NCBI GenBank assembly: GCA_000697475.1
Contig: JNEU01000966.1
Location: forward strand, 118,689-182,688
Length of the DNA stretch: 64,000 nt
Origin: Lichtheimia corymbifera B2541
Lineage: Eukaryota > Mucoromycota > Mucoromycetes > Mucorales > Lichtheimiaceae
Direction: 5' to 3'
Under the pieces are notes generated by a model, which was not told the origin of the DNA, did no database searches, and was given only the letters and a program-made list of their open reading frames with translations. The position numbers and the translations under genes are program-made. Below, one piece after another: positions 1-11,500 of the stretch. Position 1 is the stretch's first letter. Every line of letters starts with the position of its first letter.

Positions 1-895
1 CCAGCGACTTCAGACCCTGTACCAACATCCTCAGACCCACCACCAGCTACTTCGAGTGATCCACCACCACCAGCATCTTCAGATCCACCTCCACAAAGTT
101 CATCTGATCCACCTCCCCCTGCATCCTCAGGCGGTGAGCCATCAAGCAGTGCAAACCCACCACCAGCATCATCCAATCCACCTCCCAGTAGCCAAGAACC
201 TACGCCATCCGATCCAACCACATCCAGTCGTCCTACAGACCAGCCAAGTACAACCGATGAACCTACATCATCAAACAGCGATGAGTCACCCTCTAACACT
301 AGCTCAGAAACACCATCAGAGAGCTCTTCAGGTGGAAAAGATGACGGTGGTGGTGACGACGACCATAAAGGGGCCATTATCGGTGGTAGCATCGGTGGTT
401 TTTGTAAGTGATCAAAAGCTGCAACTATTTGTTAGAGACTCACATGAAAATGGTATTATAGTGGGTGTTTCCCTTGTTGGTGGATTATTCGTATGGTTAC
501 TCCTAAAACGCAAGCGAAACAATGGCAAAGGCAAAAAACGACCCACTGAATTCGAAGATTTTGGTTTGGCTGAAAGCGATTTCCCTCAGCAACAAGGTCG
601 TCCAACAACTATGATGGCATCACCCACCCTACCAAGGCTTAATGATCAAGGCAATTACTATGCTGGTGGTGGTGGACCCCATCAAGCTTATTATGATAAC
701 CCCGCTGTGCAACAACAACAACAGCAAGCTTATTACTATGCCGACCAACAGCAACAACCACCAGTAGGTTATGGAGGATACGATGGATATTATTATGATA
801 CTAGCACAGCGGTATCCAGTACACCGCCACCTGCAGGACAATATTATGCGAAGCCGGATACGGCGGATGGCGCTAAACCTCACTTGCACCATTAA
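1..895 (+). CDS. Ser/Pro-rich single-pass membrane protein, 5' partial
   Basis: The reading frame is open from the first base, so the start lies outside the window. Exons 1-403 and 462-895 are joined across a GTAAGT...TATAG intron (58 nt, phase 1). The first part is a long stretch rich in Ser, Pro, Thr and Asp (repeats like SSDPPPPASS), typical of an O-glycosylated extracellular stalk. It turns acidic (DDGGGDDD) and is followed by a glycine-rich hydrophobic segment (IIGGSIGG... ending WLLL) coded at about 376-509 across the splice. A basic stop-transfer run (KRKRNNGKGKK) and a Gln/Tyr/Gly-rich cytoplasmic tail follow. The order stalk, GxxxG helix, basic patch and disordered tail matches fungal Mid2/Wsc-like surface sensors in outline only. 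No ligand or enzyme domain is visible, so the function is unassigned. Confidence 0.75.
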   Translation, partial: QRLQTLYQHPQTHHQLLRVIHHHQHLQIHLHKVHLIHLPLHPQAVSHQAVQTHHQHHPIHLPVAKNLRHPIQPHPVVLQTSQVQPMNLHHQTAMSHPLTLAQKHHQRALQVEKMTVVVTTTIKGPLSVVASVVFVSDQKLQLFVRDSHENGIIVGVSLVGGLFVWLLLKRKRNNGKGKKRPTEFEDFGLAESDFPQQQGRPTTMMASPTLPRLNDQGNYYAGGGGPHQAYYDNPAVQQQQQQAYYYADQQQQPPVGYGGYDGYYYDTSTAVSSTPPPAGQYYAKPDTADGAKPHLHH

Positions 896-1495
896 ACGCA
901 CTCTCACTAGTTATCTATTTCCACTCGTTGTCATTGTGTAATTGCCCTATCACTTGTTGCCTATACGTATCTTACGATTTCCAATGTCAAGTAAACTTTA
1001 CTATCTAAATGCCCTAATCTGGTGGTATTTATCAATATGGAATGATGAATTTAGAAACACTACTGCTATTGCTTCGACGACATATATGATGTTCAAGTGA
1101 CCTCATTCCATGAATCATCATAAGGCGAGCGATATAATTAGCTGATCACAATGTTCCCACAACTTCTTTTGCTTAGATAATCTCGTATAAGCAAGTATTC
1201 TCTCAAAGAGGCAATAAAAGCTACAGCTGATATATACTTGGGGTGGAGAAGAAGGCCGCCAATAAAGTCATGTGATAGGCTATGGTGTCTAAGCGTGCCT
1301 GAAAATTCCTCAGCATTCAATGATATGATTGCAATCGATACTTGTTTAATGAGTTGTAAATGATTGTAGAGCTAATATCAGGGTTGATCGTGATCTAAGC
1401 GGAATTTGTTTCTGTTGTCTCAATATACTGGTGGCGTCGCATTGATTTGGAGCGCGTTGTGCTCTTTTACCCTTTTATTCTCCTCCCCACACATC
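896..1495. other. intergenic, 3' flank of membrane protein and 5' flank of ASK1
   Basis: No coding sequence supported. The last part before the ASK1 start is pyrimidine-rich (tctcctcccc), as in other promoters of this window. A 60-codon minus-strand frame at 1138-1320 has no recognisable sequence. Confidence 0.5.
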
Positions 1496-2865
1496 ATGAC
1501 ATCGATACCAGATGAAGAGGAGCTCAACACACAATTGGAAGCCGTGCAACAAAAGATCACCCTGACACTGCAACATATCGATCAGAATTTCGTCCGATGC
1601 AACCAGATCGTGTCTGGAGAAATCCTACCTGAAGTAGAGCAATTTGCAGAGACCATTCGCAGTATACGAGAAGGCTACCAGGTACAATGAAGGACAACGT
1701 TTACCATGTATCATCCATCCACTTACACGCATTATTCAAGATATGGGTATGGTTCTTGGAGCAATTTGAACGACCTATCAATAGCACCAGTCGACCCCCT
1801 TTTCCATCGGTTGCTTCAACCTCAAGTAGGATCGCATCAAGTGTCAGCCGATCTCCTTGGCGTCGACTTCAAAATGATCTTACTCGTACTACAACAAGCA
1901 TTCCAAACAATCTGCCTGATCGACCACCAACACAAACAGCAGGTCCCTTTTCATCCTTCTTATCAGATTCATCTTTATCAGCATCCATGCCCCACCGACG
2001 TTTTTCACCTCCACATACAATGCCATTTGGTCCATCACCTGAAACATTGCTCAAAACACCAGCACGACAGGCAGCACGCATGATGGTGGATCATTTAATG
2101 TACACTCAGAATGCACAAAGTACACCTTCCGATAAAGAAACACGTGATGATGATTTACCTGCTGGTCAGGCAACAGCAACAGCAGCAGCAGCTCAAGAGA
2201 AGCGTGATGGTGATAACGATCATGGTGACGACTCTTTTAGCGACAATATCCCTGCTGTTGATTTCCAGACCTTTGCAAACCGGCGTAGAGAAGCATTTCG
2301 TAACATGGTTACTGAACAAGAATTACCACGTCTTTATGATCATGGCCTCCAATCACCTAGTCGGAAACGTTTGCATGACAACAACAATAATAACCACCAG
2401 TCTCCACTCGCAAGTACACCTATCGCTGAACAAGTCATGGCTGATTATCAAAACTACTTACGACCCACATCACCAACACCAAGCGATATGTCCGGACTCA
2501 ATTCGCAAACGGGTTTGATCACAGTGACCACCACTGAAGGAGGCGTAGCGTCAGCAGCAGGAGCAGGAGGAGGAGGAGCAGGAGGAGGAGGCGGCGGCGT
2601 ACATCGAGAGGATGAACAAGGTCCACGTCCTTTTAGGCTGCAGGATTTCAGACGCACTTTTCAAATTCCACCGGGATCCACCAAACTCACTCACGTCTAC
2701 AATGTGTTTTATCAGCGACAAGGTCAAGCATTAAGCATGGATGATCTGAGGAATCTTATACCGGATTACGATCGGGCAACATTGGACTTATTGGTTGGCT
2801 CATTGACACGGAAGAAATATCTGAAAAAGATGGAATCTGGAATGTCGTGGACGCTGCGTGTTTGA
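1496..2865 (+). CDS. ASK1: DASH complex subunit Ask1
   Basis: Outer kinetochore protein of the DASH/Dam1 ring that couples chromosomes to microtubules. Exons 1496-1681 and 1741-2865 (intron GTACAA...CAAG, 59 nt, phase 0) give 436 residues. The first 75 or so residues match the Ask1 N-terminal domain: a helix with ITLTLQHIDQNF, then SGEILPEVEQFAE, then, across the splice, the aromatic WVWFLEQF. The middle is disordered, with Ser/Pro, a TP site in LLKTPARQA of the kind phosphorylated by cyclin-dependent kinase, polyAsn and polyGly (12 of 14 residues at about 2560-2600). The last 60 residues (from VFYQRQGQ to SWTLRV) look like a compact winged-helix fold, not something I associate with yeast Ask1. 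Start chosen at the first ATG of the conserved frame. The family call is firm; the C-terminal fold is inference. Confidence 0.88.
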
Positions 2866-3075
2866 GAGAGTAAAGTAGAATCATATTTAAGGTTTACGCC
2901 ATGTTTATATTTATGGTATTCCTTCTCGTAGTGTGCATGGATCATCGTCTAAACTCTGTATATAAATGCATGTATATATATACCAAGGGATTCGAATCGT
3001 GTTTCTGTGGTGTCATTTCTCTGCTCTCTTTTACTTTTTTCGCCTGCTCCCCCACATTCGATTGACCTAGCCATC

Positions 3076-3645
3076 ATGTATCTGCCATCATTTTCATCCA
3101 CCGTTGGATTGGCTTGTTGTTCCCCCAGTCTGCTAGTACAAGGTCAACATCATCATCATCATCACCATCATCAACATGAAGTGCAACAACAACACTCCCC
3201 TCGACGTCATATACAGCTTCCAATACCTCCAGCGTTGACATTACCTTCACCACGTACATCACTACCACCATTACCACCCACCCAATCTGCTTTACCTAGT
3301 GTTTCATCATCATCGCCATCATCATCATTATCACCACCATCCTCCCTTTCTCCTCCATCAACAACCAGCCCATACAATCATCAATATCGCCCCATTTCCA
3401 ACAAAACACGACCCTATACTTGCTCACTTTGCCCACGTGGGTTCACTCGAAAGCACGACTTGCAACGTCATTTTAGGGTACATACAGGGGATAAGCCTTA
3501 TGAGTGTCACTGCTGTAAAAAGGCGTTTGCACGTACCGATGCCCTCAAGCGACATTGGCGTATGGAGGAACACTGTCGATCCAGCCCCGAAGTCCAAGCA
3601 TGCATTAGAGGCAAACAACGTTGTCATCATAGAAAGAAGACATAG
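3076..3645 (+). CDS. C2H2 zinc-finger protein, two fingers
   Basis: Single exon, 189 residues, probable DNA-binding transcription factor. The first two thirds are low complexity: a run of eight His, polySer and Pro-rich stretches. Two adjacent C2H2 fingers lie at about residues 115-137 and 143-167. The first is CSLCPRGFTRKHDLQRHFRVH, joined by the linker TGDKPY to the second, CHCCKKAFARTDALKRHWRMEEHC. The second ends in H-x4-H-C, a slightly atypical spacing. The RKHDLxRHxRxHTGDKP core resembles fungal Crz1/Azf1/Mig-type fingers, but this short protein cannot be assigned to one of them. The ATG at 3076 is the first in frame; upstream codons would need a non-AUG start. A basic tail (KQRCHHRKK) may serve as a nuclear signal. 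Confidence 0.8.
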   Translation: MYLPSFSSTVGLACCSPSLLVQGQHHHHHHHHQHEVQQQHSPRRHIQLPIPPALTLPSPRTSLPPLPPTQSALPSVSSSSPSSSLSPPSSLSPPSTTSPYNHQYRPISNKTRPYTCSLCPRGFTRKHDLQRHFRVHTGDKPYECHCCKKAFARTDALKRHWRMEEHCRSSPEVQACIRGKQRCHHRKKT

Positions 3646-5311
3646 ATCATATCATCCCCATCAATAATAGAGATATTATAAAAGCGTATAATACTTATTC
3701 TTTCTCTCGATCATTCAAAACAAATTTGCGCAATCCGAAATAGAGTTACGCCACAAGCATCGATCGGCTTCATGCCAGTCAAAGAAAAACACTCCCCAAA
3801 TGGCATTCTCCTTTTCTGTGTACGCTTTTCTTTTTTCCATTGCACCCCTTGCATTGATATTGCATCGTCGGCTAAAACGCGCATTGTAATGCATTTAAAG
3901 CTGTCAAGGCATTCGATAAAAAGACTTGTGTCTATGATGGTTTTTCAGTTGAAGGTCTACTTTTTTCTACTGGGTCATTGTCCGATAAGGGAGCACAATA
4001 TAATCATCAAAGGGATTAAACGTGTGCTATTATTGCTGTCTCATTACTGCCATGTCCCGTTAAGGCGGATTCAAATGCCATGTGTGGGTAGTTTAGCAAT
4101 CAAGGCTATGCCAGTTGTTGTAGCCTAATCCAACATCATCATATCAAGGCTAGAATAACAGCCTTATCTTTTGGCGTCATTTGCAAAAGCAATTAATGCA
4201 TCTCAAATTTACACCAGATATGGTCGCATGGATACGAATGCACTTTGATTGCAACGTAGTATGTAGTTGGGCCGCTGCTGCTTGTGGTTGCTGTATAATA
4301 AAAATGTGAGATCCATGGCATCTCGGCTCATCTTGATATGGTCTTCCATGTAAAAAGTGAAGCTTTGCTGTTTGCACCCTGTCTCTTGCACCAAATTATC
4401 GATGCATCATCATTCTGAAGAGACATTTATCATCCTTTGTGCTACCCATGCCTACTATGCACAATATATAAAAAGATGCTATCGCCTCCCACATTTCTCT
4501 TCCCTCTGTCATACTTTTTGATTTTTACAAGGTCAAATGTCCAAGGTTTGAGCGTATATTGTAGCTTGCAACCTTGTGGATAAGCGCTGAACTTTGTGGT
4601 CATTCAATAGTGCTTCATTGTTATCCTGCTGTCATTGTCATGGTCGTGGTCGTCATTGTGATGATGGATCCTTATCATAAGTTATATTGTTTGATGAACC
4701 ACTGCTCCTTATACACATCAACTTGTTACTTTCGATATAGTTATCTCTCTTGATGCATTGCAAAAGTTGGATTCAATGCCATGTGATCACTGTTATACGT
4801 CTATCAGTAGCTGCTTTTGCATATAAGTATTATGAGCGCCATTCCTTATCATCTATTAACTTGTATCAGCATCGCTATTAAGCATGAGCGCTGCGAAGAG
4901 GATGCCGCGCAACTAGTAATTCCCATTCAGCATTATACACCGGCAGTGCTTGCCATGCTATTGCACTTGAACCCAATATCCTTTATCACCCTCTGATATC
5001 ATCTTCCTCAATACCAATGTTTATATACTCACACCTTCCCAATGCATTATACAATGTAAAATTTCTTTCCCTACCGTCACTTTACGGTACCAGAAGGGAA
5101 CCCCAAACGATCATCATACTTTTCACTTTTGTGCCATGAACAGCACTATTAAGGCACATCATATCGTAGTGTTTAAAAATGAACACAGTACCCATGTTCG
5201 GAAGACGAGGAGCAGTATGCAATATCCCTTGGTGACAATAATGTGGATAGTCCACGTAGTTTAGGACTCTTCAAAATGACTCGCTATAAAGCATATATCA
5301 TAGTTGTAGGT
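3646..5311. other. intergenic, 1.7 kb, no gene recognised
   Basis: Short frames (a 118-codon plus-strand one at 3772-4128, minus ones at 4177-4394) show no family signature or compositional support. A TATA-like stretch (atatataaaaag at about 4465) is followed by a pyrimidine-rich block, so an unrecognised spliced or non-coding transcript from about 4500 cannot be excluded. Confidence 0.45.
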
Positions 5312-5732
5312 TTATTGCTTGACGTTATCGCAAAACTTGGCTAGCTCGATATCACGCGTAGAAAGGCCCTGGCAGTCGTGTGTTGATAAGGTGACTTCGA
5401 CGCGATTGTACACCTGCATAATGATGGAATAATGAGTCTCAATTTCAATCCTACTCGGCTATACATCTTACATTGAACCATTCTGGATGATGATCCATCT
5501 TGTCAGCTTTGATGGCTACGCGGGTCATAAAGCCAAATGCTTGATTAAAGTCCTTGAACTCGTATTTCTTGTGGATCGCGTCACGTCCTTCGGTCATTGC
5601 CCATCCGGAAGATAAGAGGGGTTGCAAAAGGGTTGTGCGCTCAGATTGTGAAAGAGTGGATAATGATGCTCGCTGAAAAGAGCGGATAGCAGGCATGGAT
5701 CGCTTTGATACAGTGGTAAGAAATGCAGACAT
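5312..5732 (-). CDS. pterin-4-alpha-carbinolamine dehydratase (PCD/DCoH family)
   Basis: Dehydrates 4a-hydroxytetrahydrobiopterin in the recycling of the pterin cofactor of aromatic amino acid hydroxylases. Minus-strand exons 5732-5472 and 5413-5312, with a 58-nt GTAAGA...GCAG intron, encode 120 residues. The splice restores the family hallmark around the active-site histidines: DHHPEWFN | [14 protein letters not shown], then [12 protein letters not shown]. The preceding [18 protein letters not shown] is also typical. The core is about 100 residues, as usual. The roughly 20-residue N-terminal addition is basic and hydroxylated, lacks acidic residues and could be a mitochondrial presequence. 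The ATG at 5732 is the first AUG in a frame that otherwise extends upstream with no AUG. Confidence 0.9.
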
Positions 5733-6220
5733 GATGGATGTATTGAAAACGGAAGAAGAAGAAAGCAACTTCAGGTCCGCTGGGATTGTGGGAAAATAAT
5801 AGTCAATGCGATCGTGACTTGCCGGAGATGATGTATCTTATGCACACATACCCCTCACTCTTGGATGGATATAGCTGTTCAATGGGATCACGGCGTTATT
5901 AAATACTGTGGAAGATGGGCTTTTGGTTCACTTGTGCACTTGACGTGAATGGGTCATCATCCCCATCAATGGCCCTTTAAAAGTGAATCATCAAGGGGAT
6001 CAAAGCCCTGAATAGGTATACAGGATATAGAGAGTGTGGTTTATTGTATTATGGAATCATCTAATAGCTATATAGGAGTCTATAGGCTGTCATCTGTGAA
6101 AGCAAAATGCTGGTAGCAGAGTGCAGGTAGGAAAGGTGTTGTCAACTCTCAGAGCCCGATATTCTTAAGGCGCAAAGCAAGTGGGTCAAGTCCGACTGTA
6201 CGTCTTGTCCTTCAACCAAT
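5733..6220. promoter_or_regulatory. divergent promoter region, PCD (-) / SF3B5 (+)
   Basis: 488 bp between two genes transcribed away from each other. No coding frame and no recognised named site. Confidence 0.4.
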
Positions 6221-6721
6221 ATGGTAAGTAACCAACACCGATCGTCTTCCATAGACTCATCGCCTGCTTCTTTTATATAGGATCGCTTCAACATCAATAG
6301 TCAGATCGAGCATTGTAAGTATTGAATATGGAATGTGTGTGCCCACCATCGACCATCGATTTAATAGTATGATCTATACGTTCATAGTGCAGTCGAAATA
6401 CGTTGGCACAGGCCATGCTGATACGATCAAATAGTAAGTATCATACAAAGATACTGCGCTGATGAAGATAGGTTGCTAAGGATACAACATAGTGAATGGA
6501 TGACGAACCAACACAGAGACAGCTATGCTTCTTTTATCGGCCATGCACCTTTATTGAACTACTTTTCTATTGCCGAGAATGAATGCAGCGCCCGAGTCAA
6601 ATTCAACTTGATGGAGGTAAATAAGGTGTATTCTTTATTCTTGTAAATGAAGAAAGCTCAATCTCTTCATTAGAAAATGCTTCAACCATGTGGTCCTCCT
6701 CCTGCACGTGAAGAGCAATAG
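6221..6721 (+). CDS. SF3B5: splicing factor 3B subunit 5 (SF3b10)
   Basis: Smallest subunit of the SF3b complex of U2 snRNP, which helps hold the branch site. Five exons: 6221-6223, 6281-6314, 6388-6433, 6493-6616 and 6674-6721. All introns are GT-AG and 57-73 nt. The product is 84 residues against about 86 in animals. Conserved blocks appear only after splicing: DRFNINSQIEHLQSKYVGTG, HADTIKYEW, NQHRDSY, LLNYFSIAENE, ARVKFNLMEKMLQPCGPP. The first coding exon is just the ATG, cut directly by GTAAGT, and the reading phase then runs 0, 1, 2, 0. The gene is invisible to ORF scanning because every exon is under 130 nt. The match to the family runs from first to last residue, so the model is secure. 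Confidence 0.95.
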
Positions 6722-7091
6722 ATGATGATCCTTTGAAACAAGAATACTCGCTGCCTATACCGATATCGACTTTTTCGTTCTTGATCCAGTAGCACCTTCC
6801 TTCCCCATCTCTCATATGGATTTGCCATTACTTGCAGCGAAGAATAAATGATTGGACTGGATTTGGTTGCATTCGACATATGGATAGTAAGGGAATGATC
6901 GAGCAATATCTTTTAAGAAGGGGGGTTGTGTAATTTATAAATCATTGTATTTTATTGAATGCCATGATACGGTTGCATGGATACAGCTGTCAGCTACTTT
7001 TGAATTCCGTGGCTTTTTCGAGTCAGGCATATCAGCGGGCTTGGTGGTCTTCTTTCCCCTTTAGCGACACACACACACACAGCTACACACC
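6722..7091. other. intergenic, SF3B5 3' flank and RRP45 promoter
   Basis: No gene. A short (CA)n run immediately precedes the RRP45 start codon at 7092. Confidence 0.4.
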
Positions 7092-8356
7092 ATGGTCAAA
7101 GATCTTGATCCCAGCATCAACGAAAGCACATTCTTGCTGCAAGCTTTGGAAGAAAAACGACGCATCGATGGCCGTGGTATCTACGATGTACGATCTATCG
7201 ATATAACTTTTGGTGCTGATTATGGTCAGGTCAATGTACAACTGGGACGCACAAGGTATAGCGGATCGATGGGCAACTCGTAGAAAGAATGAGGATATGG
7301 GTGGGTGTCCTGTTGATAGGAGGGTAATACTGATACACGGTGGATTACATATAGAGTGGCTGCACGAGTCACTGCCAAGGTGGAACGACCGCGTGCTGAT
7401 AAACCCACAGAAGGCGTCTTGATATTCAATACAGAGATATCCCCAATGGCAAGTCCTGTTTTCGAATCTGGAAGGTACATTGTTTGGATTATTAGGGGGG
7501 AGGATAAGGGGTCATGTATACTAAGATCAATCACATGATATAGCCGTCCTGAAGAAGAAGTGCTGATCAGTCGCATTGTTGAGAAGGCATTACGGCGTAG
7601 CAGAGCTATTGATACCGAGGGCTTATGTATTGTTGCTGGTGAAAAGGTATGCGGCGGTTACAAGCGTTCGATAGGATCGAGGTATACTGATTTGAAGGGT
7701 GGATAGGTCTGGGCTATTCGAGTGGATCTCCACTTTTTGGATCATGATGGCAATATTATCGATTGTGCTGGTATCGCTGCTATTGCTGCCCTTTTGCATT
7801 TCCGACGTCCTGATGTCACAGTCATTGGTGAAGAAGTAACAATCGTAAGTGTGTCTTTGTCTGGATATAGAATGAACGTATGCTGATATTGTATTGACTA
7901 CAGCACCCTGTGGATCAACGTAATCCTGTGCCATTGAGCATCCATCATATCCCTATATGCGTCACATTTGCGTTCTTTGACAAAGGGTAAGGACTGATCA
8001 GACAAACAAGGATAAGGCTACTGACACTATTTTTCTAGTCAATTGATGGTCGTGGATCCTAATTATCTGGAAGAAAAGGTGCGAGTGGGCACAATGACTA
8101 TCACCATGAATATCCACAAAGAAATATGCGCATTGTCCAAAGCAGGAGGTATACCATTGGAAATGGATCAAGTGTTGCGTTGCTCCCAAATTGCAGTCGT
8201 CAAAGTGAGCGAGACCACGGAATTGATTCAAAAAGCTCTTGAAGAGGATAAAGCTGCCAGGTAAATGATTTGGTGGAGGGAAGAGTAAACGATGGTGTGC
8301 TAATGCATCTTTTTCTTTATGGTAGAGCACAAAAGACAGGAACCAAAGTAAAATAA
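7092..8356 (+). CDS. RRP45: exosome complex subunit Rrp45 (EXOSC9)
   Basis: RNase PH-like subunit of the six-membered ring of the RNA exosome, which degrades and processes RNA 3'-5' in nucleus and cytoplasm. Ring subunits of this type are structural in eukaryotes. Seven exons: 7092-7255, 7355-7474, 7544-7646, 7707-7844, 7904-7986, 8039-8260 and 8326-8356, with all introns GT-AG, giving 286 residues. Recognisable blocks in order: RRIDGRGIYDVRSI, GADYGQVNVQLGRTRV, ERPRADKPTEG, DTEGLCIVAGEKVWAIRVDL, FRRPDVTVIGEEV, DQRNPVPLSIHHIPICVTFAFF, VDPNYLEEKV and GGIPLEMDQVLRCSQIAVVKV. RRP45-type rather than other RNase PH paralogues because of the NPVPLSIHH and DPN-EE motifs. It lacks the long C-terminal tail of the human protein, as in yeasts. 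Confidence 0.95.
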
Positions 8357-8598
8357 TAATAAAAAGACAGCCTTACATTCTTGTACATAAAAACATTTTA
8401 TTGCGTGTGTATTGAAGAAGAAGAAGAAAAATAAAAGACATGTTTATCTATTGATGCATGATACTTGAAAGAAAGAAAAAACATTCCAATAGTTTTGGGC
8501 GCGTGTGTGTGTTCTACTTAATTCAGCTGAGGTGAAATGCGAGAGGGCGTTCTCCTTTGGCTTTGCTCTTTTGACTAGACGGACACGTTTTGGCAGTG

Positions 8599-11500
8599 AT
8601 GTCTACTCCAGCAGCTGCAACAACAATCGGCACACCAAGGTCGCATCCTTCGCCTACACCTCATGTCCAGGCTTCTCCTCAAATGCAAACTGTCAGTCAT
8701 ATCCGAAAGGAAGTGGCATGCCTATTTGTCGTAGAAGGAACAGCACGAATGCAACCACATCTCGACGTGATTATCAATGCCTACGTTGATCCGATCCTCA
8801 AGTGAGTTATAGCCGGCATATTTTCAAGCAAGGTATATTCCTTACCAACTGTTGGATGTATATAGGCAGTTACGCTCCTCAACAGAAGGGGACGAGCGAC
8901 ACCCAAAGACCAGAGTAACCGTAAGTGGTCCTCGAACGCCCTTTTTCTACTCGTAATTGATACATATCTTATATATCAGCCTATCCTCAAATATGGCATG
9001 GTCATCTTTGGTGATTATGAGCCAGGATCAATGGTGACGGTGGATCGTAAATACTTTACATCGGATCTATCGCTATTCCAAGAGATCTTTAGGAGCATTT
9101 CTTGTGTGGATGGCGGTATTGTAAGGAACGCAACAAGTGAAGGATTGGTCGCTGCTCTTGAGGTAGGTTGCATGGTGCTATCATAGAGGATATGGACTAA
9201 TGTAAATGTATTCATATAGATGTTTGATGAATATCGTACTGAATTGGAGGGGATTGCCGGCGAACCTACGTTGCACTGCATTTTGATTTCCAACAGCTTG
9301 CCGCATCAAATAGGCACTCGACAAAATTTGGATGACAAGTATAGCAATTATACGCTTGAGAACATTGTACAAGATATGCGCAAGGTAAAAGGATCATAGA
9401 AGGAAAATGGTGAATGCCGCGAGCTGAGAGATTAATAATGCTATCCCTTAGCACGATATCCATTTATCATTGATCACACCATCCAAAGGCTATGCCGATT
9501 ATGAAAAAATAGTCAACGAGGTATGTGATATATTGTTTTGGATTACTTGTCTCTTATCCTAGTAACCGATGATACGTGTCCAGGTCAACGACAAAAAGAT
9601 AGAATTACATACGGTGGCTAATACTGTTTCCCCATCGCATATGGTGAAACTTGCTGGATTCAAGTTGCCTGAAAAGCCTGTACAGCAACCAACACCAGAA
9701 ATCAGCAAACAAGGTGCGTTTGACCTTTATTGGTTCATGTGATATGTATTAATCCATACTATTAGAAACACCCAAAACAACACCTGCACAAGGAATGACA
9801 ACACCCAAACGACTATCAGAAGCAATTACTTCACCGCAATCAGTATCATCGACAGAATCGGCAAAGAAGAGGAAACGAGAGAACGTGCCTGGGCAAATCA
9901 ATCTACCAAAAGCTACTGTGGATCCTGCCAAATTTGCACAATTAGCCCAAAAGCAGTTGAATGTGGCAAATGCAGCTGCATCGGCTCCACCAAGCACTGC
10001 TGCAACAACAGCACCAGTATCCGCTCCAACAATGGCACAGCAACGACCACCTGCACCACCAACACAGCAGCAACAGCAGCAACAGACTACACCTTCTCAG
10101 CAACCACAACCAGTGCAACAAGTTCCTCAAGCACAACCAATGCCTACTCAACAATCTGCACCTCCACAACAACAACCACAGCAACCACAACACACACCAC
10201 AGCAGACACCTCAACAAATAATGCAACAACAACAACAGCCGGCACAAATGGCCAAGGGAGGTACACCACCACGACCTATGCCAACACCTGCACAAATCCA
10301 GCAACTCATACAACAACGCAAATTGCTAATGGCACAACCTCAAAGGACGGCACAACAGCAACAGCAATTAATGGCTATCAATGCAGCATTACAAAAGTTT
10401 GCAGCCATGAAAAGCAGCGAACAACAACAGCAAAACATACCAATGTCAGGGTCAGGTCCTATGGCAACCAATGCGACATCATCACCCATGGCATTTGCTG
10501 GTACCCAAGTACGGCCTCCCAATGTATCTGACGTCTCCAATACCCCACAACAAGCACAGGCTGATATGCAACAAAGGAATATCAACACATCCAATCCTGC
10601 TCAAATGCAAAATATGCTCACTCCACAACAACGCATGATGCTCGCTCAACAATTCAGTATGCAGCAACAACAGCAACAAAAACAATCACAACAACAGTCT
10701 CCTCAACGACCTGCAATGGTGGGTGGAGCTGATAGCAGCAATCCTTCACAACAACAAATGATGCAAGCACAAATGGTTCAACAACAGCAACAGCTACAGC
10801 AGCAGCAGCAGCAACAACAACAACAGCAGCCTGTTCAAAACGTGCCTATTTGGACCGGTCAAATTGTATGGCATATCAAGCAAATGGACAACTCTTTTCA
10901 AGAATTCACTTGTTTTTGTGGTGCATTTGCTATGATTAAAAAAGGAACCACCATCAGCCGAGAGGATTAGTAAGTATTCGTTATAGAAAAAAAAAGGGGG
11001 CATCTATCTAACCTGGAGATGGTTTAGTTATCCTGAAATGTGGCCACAGCGTATCACCATCGCAGGACGAGCATCAAATGCTGTAGCCAATGCAATGCTT
11101 AATATGAAGGTGAACGAACATCAATTACCGTATTGCATTTTTCGACCACTCGACACCAGCACAGCACAAGACCACAACAATTTCAACCTCTTAATAAAGA
11201 ACCTGGATCAAAAGAAATCGGTAAGTCATTTTCATGAATGGATCTCTTTTTCTTTCTAACACAAGCCCATGGATTCTAAGCTTGCTAGAGCTGTATTCTC
11301 CACCAATGCCAATGAACCACAGCATGGATTGATCCTCACTGCATATGGTCCTCGTCTTGCGGGTGTTCTCTTTGCACGCGTGCCATTGCCAGACTTTAAC
11401 AATTTATCTCACCCAGCTGCAGCAGCTGCAGCAATGGCTGCCCAGCAACAACAACAGCAGCAACGACTGCAACAACAGCAACAGCAACCACAAAGTAATG

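Noticed and set aside
3772..4128. 118-codon frame in the 1.7-kb intergenic region
   Set aside because: No recognisable sequence and no splice or promoter support.
9942..10316. Long Leu/Cys-rich minus-strand frame opposite MED25
   Set aside because: Antisense of polyGln CAG/CAA codons; an artefact of composition.
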